Assembly (NCBI RefSeq): GCF_019973775.1
Contig: NZ_AP025032.1
Coordinates: forward strand, 1,922,001-1,986,000
DNA from: Aureimonas sp. SA4125
Lineage (GTDB): Bacteria; Pseudomonadota; Alphaproteobacteria; Rhizobiales; Rhizobiaceae
Length of the DNA stretch: 64,000 nucleotides
Direction: 5' to 3'
Made by a program: the position numbers and the translations under genes
Notes under the pieces: generated by a model
The model's database searches: none
Told to the model about the DNA's origin: nothing
The model's input: only the letters and a program-made list of their open reading frames with translations
Shown: in pieces, positions 59,141-64,000 of the stretch
Position numbering within the stretch: position 1 is the stretch's first letter
Layout of the letters: each line of letters begins with the position of its first letter

Positions 59141-62100
59141 TCAACTGCACCCAGATGTACTCCCGCAGGTGTCGCACTTCAGGCAGGTGCCATTGCGGAC
59201 CATGGTGAAGTTGGCGCATTCCGAGCAGCTTTCGCCGGTGTAGCCCTTCATCATCGCTTCGGCGCGGCGCTCGTTGGCGCTGGGGCGCGGGGCGGCTTCG
59301 ACCTGGGCCTTGTCGCGATCCGAGGCGGGGAAGGCGAGGGGGCTGTCGAACAGTCCCTGCGCCGGCGAGACGTCGGCAATCGGGGCGGGCTGGGTCAGCG
59401 GCTCGAAGTCGCGCTTGAAGGCCGTGGCCAGCTTGCCCGAGGCCGCTGCGCCCGCACCGCTGCGGGCGGACAGCGACGTCACATTGGCCGCCGGAGCGGC
59501 GGGTGCCGGCGAGGCGGCGGGCGCCACGGCAGCGGGCAGGGGTGCCGCGCTGCCGGCCGAAGGGCCGCGCAGGATGGTGGCGGTGGCGGGCGTCGCACCC
59601 TTCGGCGCAGCCGTGCCGAGCGAGCCGGCCGGCTCCCCGGTACCGACAAGGCGGAACTTTGCCGTCTGGCCGCGGACCATGCCGTGGCTCACCGGCGAGG
59701 GCTTGTCGCCCTCGACGCCGCGCCCGATGGTCGAGGTGCCGAAATCTTCCGGCTGGACATGGGCAAGGTCGTGCCGGCCGAGATAGGAGACGGCCAGCTC
59801 GCGGAAGACGTAGTCGAGGATCGACGTGGCGTTCTTGATCGCCTCGTTGCCCTGGACGATGCCCGCCGGCTCGAAGCGCGTGAAGGTGAAGGCCTCGACA
59901 TACTCCTCCAGCGGCACGCCGAACTGCAGGCCGAGCGAGATGGCGATGGCGAAATTGTTCATCATCGCGCGGAAGGCGGCGCCTTCCTTGTGCATGTCGA
60001 TGAAGATCTCGCCGATGCGGCCGTCGTCGTATTCGCCGGTGCGCAGGTAGACCTTGTGGCCGCCGACGATCGCCTTCTGGGTGTAGCCCTTGCGCCGGTT
60101 CGGCAGCTTCTCGCGGTCGCGGATCACCTTCTCGACGATCCGCTCGACGATGCGCTCGGCGACTTCCGCCGCACGCGCCGCGGCAGGAGCGGCGATCAGC
60201 ATCTCGGTCGCGGTGGCGACGAGATCCTCCTCGTCGTCGACATCGTCTGATATGAGCGAGGAGTTCAGCGGCTGCGAGAGCTTCGAGCCGTCGCGGTAGA
60301 GGGCGTTGGCCTTCAGCGCCAGCTTCCACGACAGCATGTAGGCGGCGTTGCAGTCCTCGACGGTCGCGTCGTTGGGCATGTTGATGGTCTTGGAGATCGC
60401 CCCGGAAATGAAGGGCTGGGCGGCCGCCATCATCTTGATGTGGCTGTCGACCGAGAGGTAGCGCTTGCCGATGCGCCCGCAGGGGGTGGCGCAATCGAAG
60501 ACGGGCAGGTGCTTGTCCTTCAGGAACGGCGCGCCCTCGAGCGTCATGGCGCCGCAGACATGGACATTGGCGGCCTCGATGTCGCCCTTGGAGAAGCCGA
60601 GGAAGGGCAGCATTTCGAAGGCGAAATCGTTCAGCTGCGCGTCGGTCATGCCGAGCGTCTTCTTGCAGAACTCCTCGCCGAGGGTCCACTTGTTGAAGGC
60701 GAACTTGATGTCGAAGGCGCTCTTCAGCGCCGTGTTCAGCGCCTCGATCTCGGCCGGGCCGAAACCCTTGGCGCGCAACGAGGCCGAGTTGATCGCCGGG
60801 GCCTGGTTGAGATTGCCGTGGCCGACCGCATAGGCCTCCATCTCGCCGATCTCGGCTTCCGAGTATCCAAGTGTGCGCAGCGCGGCGGGGACCGCATTGT
60901 TGATGATCTTGAAGTATCCGCCGCCGGCGAGCTTCTTGAACTTCACCAGCGCGAAGTCGGGCTCGATGCCGGTGGTGTCGCAGTCCATCACGAGACCGAT
61001 CGTGCCGGTCGGCGCGATGACCGAGACCTGGGCATTGCGAAAGCCGTGCTTGACGCCGAGCTCGACCGCCTCGGTCCACGCCGCCTTGGCGCGGCCCGAC
61101 AGGCGCTTGTCCTTCAGCGAGGAATGGTCGAGCGGCACCGGTTCGACGGCGAGGCCCTCATAGCCGTTGGCGATGCCATGCGCGGCACGGGCATGGTTGC
61201 GCATCACCCGCAGCATGTGGTCGGCATTGCGCTCGTAGTCGGGGAAGGTGCCGAGCTTTTCGGCCATCTCCGCCGAGGTGGCATAGGCAACGCCCGTCAT
61301 CAGCGCCGAGACGGCACCGCAGATCGAACGGCCTTCGGCCGAGTCGTAGGGAATGCCGGAGGTCATCAGGAAGCCGCCGATATTGGCGAAGCCGAGTCCG
61401 AGGGTGCGGTAGTCGTAGGAGCGCTGGGCGATCTCCTTGGAGGGGAACTGCGCCATCAGGACGGAGATCTCGAGCACCACCGTCCACAGCCGCGTCGCAT
61501 GTTCGAAGGCTTCCGTCTCGAAGCGCCCGCCCTCTTCGCGGAACTGCAGGAGGTTCAGCGAGGCGAGGTTGCAGGCCGTGTCGTCGAGGAACATGTATTC
61601 CGAGCACGGATTGGAGGCGATGATCTCGCCGGCCGCCGGGCAGGTGTGCCAGTCGTTGATGGTGGTGTGGAACTGGATGCCGGGATCGGCCGAGGCCCAG
61701 GCGGCATAGCCGACGCGCTCCCAGAGGTCGCGGGCCTGCAGCGTCTTGACGGTGCGGCCGTCCTTGCGGGCGGTGAGGTTCCACGGCCCGTCATCCTCGA
61801 CGGCGCGCAGGAATTCGTCGGTGACGCGGACGGAATTGTTGGAGTTCTGGCCGGCGACGGTCAGATAGGCTTCGGAATCCCAGTCGGTGTCGAAGACGGG
61901 GAAGTCGATGTCGGTGTAGCCCTGCCGAGCGAACTGGATGACGCGCTTGATGTAGTTCTCGGGTACCTGGCTCCGCTTGGCGTCCTTGACGGCGCGCTTC
62001 AGCGCCGGGTTCTGCATCGGGTCGAAGCGAACCTCCTCGGGCTCGGGTCCGTCGACGCAGGCGGCGAGGATCAGCTTCAGGTGTTTGGAGACCACGCGCG

Positions 62101-63037
62101 AGCCGGTGACGAGGGCGGCGACCTTTTCCTCCTCCTTCACCTTCCACGAGATGTAGGCCTCGATGTCGGGGTGATCAATGTCGACGACGACCATCTTGGC
62201 GGCGCGGCGCGTGGTGCCGCCCGACTTGATCGCGCCGGCGGCGCGGTCGCCGATCTTCAGAAAGCTCATCAGGCCCGACGATTTCCCGCCGCCCGACAGC
62301 CGCTCGCCTTCGCCGCGCAGGCGCGAGAAATTGGAGCCGGTGCCCGAGCCGTATTTGAACAGGCGCGCCTCGCGCACCCAGAGGTCCATGATGCCGCCAT
62401 CGTTGACGAGATCGTCGGCGACCGACTGGATGAAGCAGGCATGCGGCTGCGGATGCTCGTAGGCCGAGGTCGAGCGGGTCAACTCGCCCGTGAGGTAGTC
62501 GACGTAGAAATGGCCCTGGCCGGGGCCGTCGATGCCATAGGCCCAGTGCAGGCCGGTGTTGAACCATTGCGGCGAATTCGGCGCGACCTTCTGCGTCGCC
62601 AGCATGAAGGCGAGTTCGTCCATGAACGCGCGCGCGTCTTCTTCGGCGGCGAAATAGCCGCCCTTCCAGCCCCAATAGGTCCAGGTGCCCGCGAGCCGGT
62701 CAAAGACCTGCCGCGCGTCCATCTCCGAGCCGTAGCGCTCCTTTTCCGGCAGCGCCTCAAGGGCCACCTCGTCGGCGACCGAGCGCCAGAGCCAGGACGG
62801 CACGTCGTTCTCCTCGACGCGCTTCAGCCGCGCCGGAATGCCGGCCTTGCGGAAGTACTTCTGCGCCAAAATGTCGGAGGCCACCTGGCTGAACTGGGCG
62901 GGAACATCGATGCCTTCGAGGCGGAAGACCACCGAGCCATCGGGATTGCGGATCTCGCTTGTCGCCTGACGGAAGGCGACGCTCGCATAGGCGCCTTCAC
63001 CGGCCTTGGTGTAGCGGCGATCGATTTTCATGCCCAT
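59141..63037 (-). CDS. nrdJ: Adenosylcobalamin-dependent (class II) ribonucleoside-diphosphate reductase
   Basis: 1298 aa from ATG 63037 ([10 protein letters not shown]); the in-frame extension to 63271 is not conserved in character. It reduces ribonucleotides to deoxyribonucleotides for DNA synthesis with coenzyme B12. Landmarks in order: [59 protein letters not shown] with the active-site Cys, [32 protein letters not shown] and the C-terminal cysteines [22 protein letters not shown] (thiol relay/zinc type). An Ala/Pro-rich spacer (about 1160-1215) precedes the tail. Length and features are standard for alphaproteobacteria. This is a core gene. Confidence 0.97.
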   Translation of the reverse strand: MGMKIDRRYTKAGEGAYASVAFRQATSEIRNPDGSVVFRLEGIDVPAQFSQVASDILAQKYFRKAGIPARLKRVEENDVPSWLWRSVADEVALEALPEKERYGSEMDARQVFDRLAGTWTYWGWKGGYFAAEEDARAFMDELAFMLATQKVAPNSPQWFNTGLHWAYGIDGPGQGHFYVDYLTGELTRSTSAYEHPQPHACFIQSVADDLVNDGGIMDLWVREARLFKYGSGTGSNFSRLRGEGERLSGGGKSSGLMSFLKIGDRAAGAIKSGGTTRRAAKMVVVDIDHPDIEAYISWKVKEEEKVAALVTGSRVVSKHLKLILAACVDGPEPEEVRFDPMQNPALKRAVKDAKRSQVPENYIKRVIQFARQGYTDIDFPVFDTDWDSEAYLTVAGQNSNNSVRVTDEFLRAVEDDGPWNLTARKDGRTVKTLQARDLWERVGYAAWASADPGIQFHTTINDWHTCPAAGEIIASNPCSEYMFLDDTACNLASLNLLQFREEGGRFETEAFEHATRLWTVVLEISVLMAQFPSKEIAQRSYDYRTLGLGFANIGGFLMTSGIPYDSAEGRSICGAVSALMTGVAYATSAEMAEKLGTFPDYERNADHMLRVMRNHARAAHGIANGYEGLAVEPVPLDHSSLKDKRLSGRAKAAWTEAVELGVKHGFRNAQVSVIAPTGTIGLVMDCDTTGIEPDFALVKFKKLAGGGYFKIINNAVPAALRTLGYSEAEIGEMEAYAVGHGNLNQAPAINSASLRAKGFGPAEIEALNTALKSAFDIKFAFNKWTLGEEFCKKTLGMTDAQLNDFAFEMLPFLGFSKGDIEAANVHVCGAMTLEGAPFLKDKHLPVFDCATPCGRIGKRYLSVDSHIKMMAAAQPFISGAISKTINMPNDATVEDCNAAYMLSWKLALKANALYRDGSKLSQPLNSSLISDDVDDEEDLVATATEMLIAAPAAARAAEVAERIVERIVEKVIRDREKLPNRRKGYTQKAIVGGHKVYLRTGEYDDGRIGEIFIDMHKEGAAFRAMMNNFAIAISLGLQFGVPLEEYVEAFTFTRFEPAGIVQGNEAIKNATSILDYVFRELAVSYLGRHDLAHVQPEDFGTSTIGRGVEGDKPSPVSHGMVRGQTAKFRLVGTGEPAGSLGTAAPKGATPATATILRGPSAGSAAPLPAAVAPAASPAPAAPAANVTSLSARSGAGAAASGKLATAFKRDFEPLTQPAPIADVSPAQGLFDSPLAFPASDRDKAQVEAAPRPSANERRAEAMMKGYTGESCSECANFTMVRNGTCLKCDTCGSTSGCS

Positions 63038-63136
63038 GGGACGGGTCCTTGGAAAGCTGGCGGGGTAATTGGCGCGGGGCGATTCTCGTCGCCTCGGAGA
63101 GTCCGACACGAGGTTTTCCCGTGACTTCGCCCCATG

Positions 63137-63181
63137 ACGACATGTTGTGTGCATGCCTGATGCTGACGCTAGATATAGTAT
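63137..63181 (-). promoter_or_regulatory. Probable NrdR boxes upstream of nrdJ
   Basis: On the minus strand 63181-63166 reads atactatatctagcgt, close to the NrdR-box consensus (acacwatatatwgtgt). A weaker second match, gcacacaacatgtcgt, lies at 63152-63137. NrdR boxes usually come in pairs. The site lies about 130 bp before the nrdJ start. I saw no cobalamin riboswitch here. Confidence 0.55.
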
Positions 63182-63925
63182 GATCGGGAGGGTTAAGCGA
63201 GTCTTTCCGCGGCCTGGAAAACTTTCTGCGGAGGCTCCGGCGCGGGTTTTTGGCGTGCTCCGGCGTGCCAAGGAAGCGGCAAAACCCCTGCAAACGCTGT
63301 GAGTCCGAGGCTAGGGCGAGTCCGACGGAAGGGTCAAGGCGATGCGGTCGCGCCTTCGAAATAGCGCCGCGCGATAAGCCGCGCTTGTGGATAGTGGGCA
63401 GAACCGAGGATGACGCCGTACCTGTCGTGGCGGGGACACCCTGTCGATGGTTGCGCACGCAGTCGACGGGCCGCCAAATGGCGTTTTCTGCGCGTCCTGG
63501 CGCCTTGATGCTGTCAAGGCGGGACAAGGCAGAACCGCACCTGCATCCGGGATTCCGGGAAGTCGGACGATGAGCGCCGACGGCTCGTCGGACATGGCGC
63601 CCGGCGCTTCTCGATTCGCCGCCGGAAGGTCTTCGACCGAATCGCTGATCCTGTCGCCAGGTATCTTCAGGGACTGGCGCCGCCGGTGACGGACTTTCAC
63701 ACGCATAGCTGCCGACGAGGCTGCCCAAGGTGGCACGCCTCGTTCAGGAGATGGAGCACCGCGTCAGGATGAGCCTGCCGGCGCGCAGGCGATCCGCGGC
63801 CTGTCGCTGCAGGGCGGCACCGAGCGTGAAGAGTTCCGCAAATGGGTGAGCCGAGACATCGGCGCGCTCGATGCCGCACCGCCGGATCGGGCCAGCCTTG
63901 ACTGGACTCGGAAGGGGCCGGCAGT
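63182..63925. other. Stretch without a convincing gene
   Basis: About 740 bp. Several frames are open on both strands, but none shows a recognisable domain or a good start, so I call no gene. A short protein cannot be excluded (for example one starting at 63569 on the plus strand). Confidence 0.45.
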
Positions 63926-64000
63926 CAGCCCGCCGTGCCCTTGGCGATCGGCGCCTGAAAGGTCAGGCCGAGATCCCAGGGGAAATAGATCCAGGTGTCC
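63926..64000 (-). CDS. C-terminal end of an unrecognised gene (partial)
   Basis: The last 24 codons read DTWIYFPWDLGLTFQAPIAK and then GTAG before the stop at 63926-63928. The start lies beyond the window. The sequence is protein-like, but I cannot name the family. Confidence 0.5.

Noticed and set aside
60440..63124. An 894-codon plus-strand frame opposite nrdJ
   Set aside because: Antisense shadow; composition rich in Gly, Arg, Asp and Val with no recognisable motif, while nrdJ on the other strand is certain.
63311..63736. A 141-codon minus-strand frame upstream of nrdJ
   Set aside because: No domain, poor start, and overlapping open frames on both strands of similar quality.
1..64000. CRISPR arrays, tRNA or rRNA genes, phage structural genes, integrase and attachment sites
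   Set aside because: None was seen on reading both strands; no regularly spaced repeats, no cloverleaf-like segment at island edges, and no tyrosine or serine recombinase.

Overview
The window is GC-rich DNA from an alphaproteobacterium, most likely of the order Hyphomicrobiales (Rhizobiales). The signs are an EipB/DUF1849 envelope protein, a dmeRF metal-efflux pair, a DtxR-type mntR facing mntH, a large B12-dependent ribonucleotide reductase (nrdJ), and a gene density and codon usage typical of that group. No tRNA, rRNA, CRISPR array, replication origin or plasmid partition gene was seen.

From about 1 to 54.9 kb the window is a metal-homeostasis island riddled with insertion sequences. In order it holds: a ZIP transporter; EipB and a PCu(A)C-like chaperone; a zntA-type Zn/Cd/Pb ATPase operon ending in copper chaperones (DUF411, PCu(A)C, SCO1); mntR facing mntH; a methyltransferase/nucleoside phosphorylase/YnfA operon; a CsoR/InrS-like repressor with a His-tailed MFS exporter; a HupE operon facing dmeRF; two large c-di-GMP enzymes; a cytochrome b and a membrane adenylate cyclase; a copper operon (lipoprotein, TolC-type outer-membrane protein, multicopper oxidase, cupredoxin, CusF); copA-cueR-copZ; a DUF305 protein and a second Cu/Ag ATPase of SilP type; and a cusBA-type RND efflux operon.

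Mobile DNA has remodelled the island. There are three apparently identical IS256-family copies (the first cut by the window edge), two identical copies of one IS3-family element, two further IS3-family elements, one complete IS21-family frame that carries two other insertion sequences, and one IS21 remnant. The cusB gene is split by an IS3 copy with a clean 3-bp duplication. cusA is cut after about 177 codons by the IS21 element. The copper/silver RND pump is therefore dead, while the ATPases, oxidase and chaperones look intact.

Between the IS21 element and nrdJ, after a few decayed gene remnants, lies the most interesting locus (55865-58796, minus strand). It is a tight three-gene operon encoding a tandem-domain class III nucleotidyl cyclase, a stand-alone E2 (ubiquitin-conjugating-like) protein with a Cys-rich tail, and a three-helix membrane protein of the Pycsar effector (PycTM, DUF5706) type. 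Gene spacing is 2 and 5 bp. It reads as a Pycsar anti-phage system with an E2-like accessory gene between cyclase and effector. The cyclase ends in Gly-Asp-Gly-Gly, which recalls the E2-modified C-termini of type II CBASS cyclases. The E2-cyclase link is inference.

The right end (59141-64000) looks like ordinary chromosome: nrdJ with a probable NrdR box upstream, about 750 bp without a convincing gene, and the tail of an unrecognised gene.
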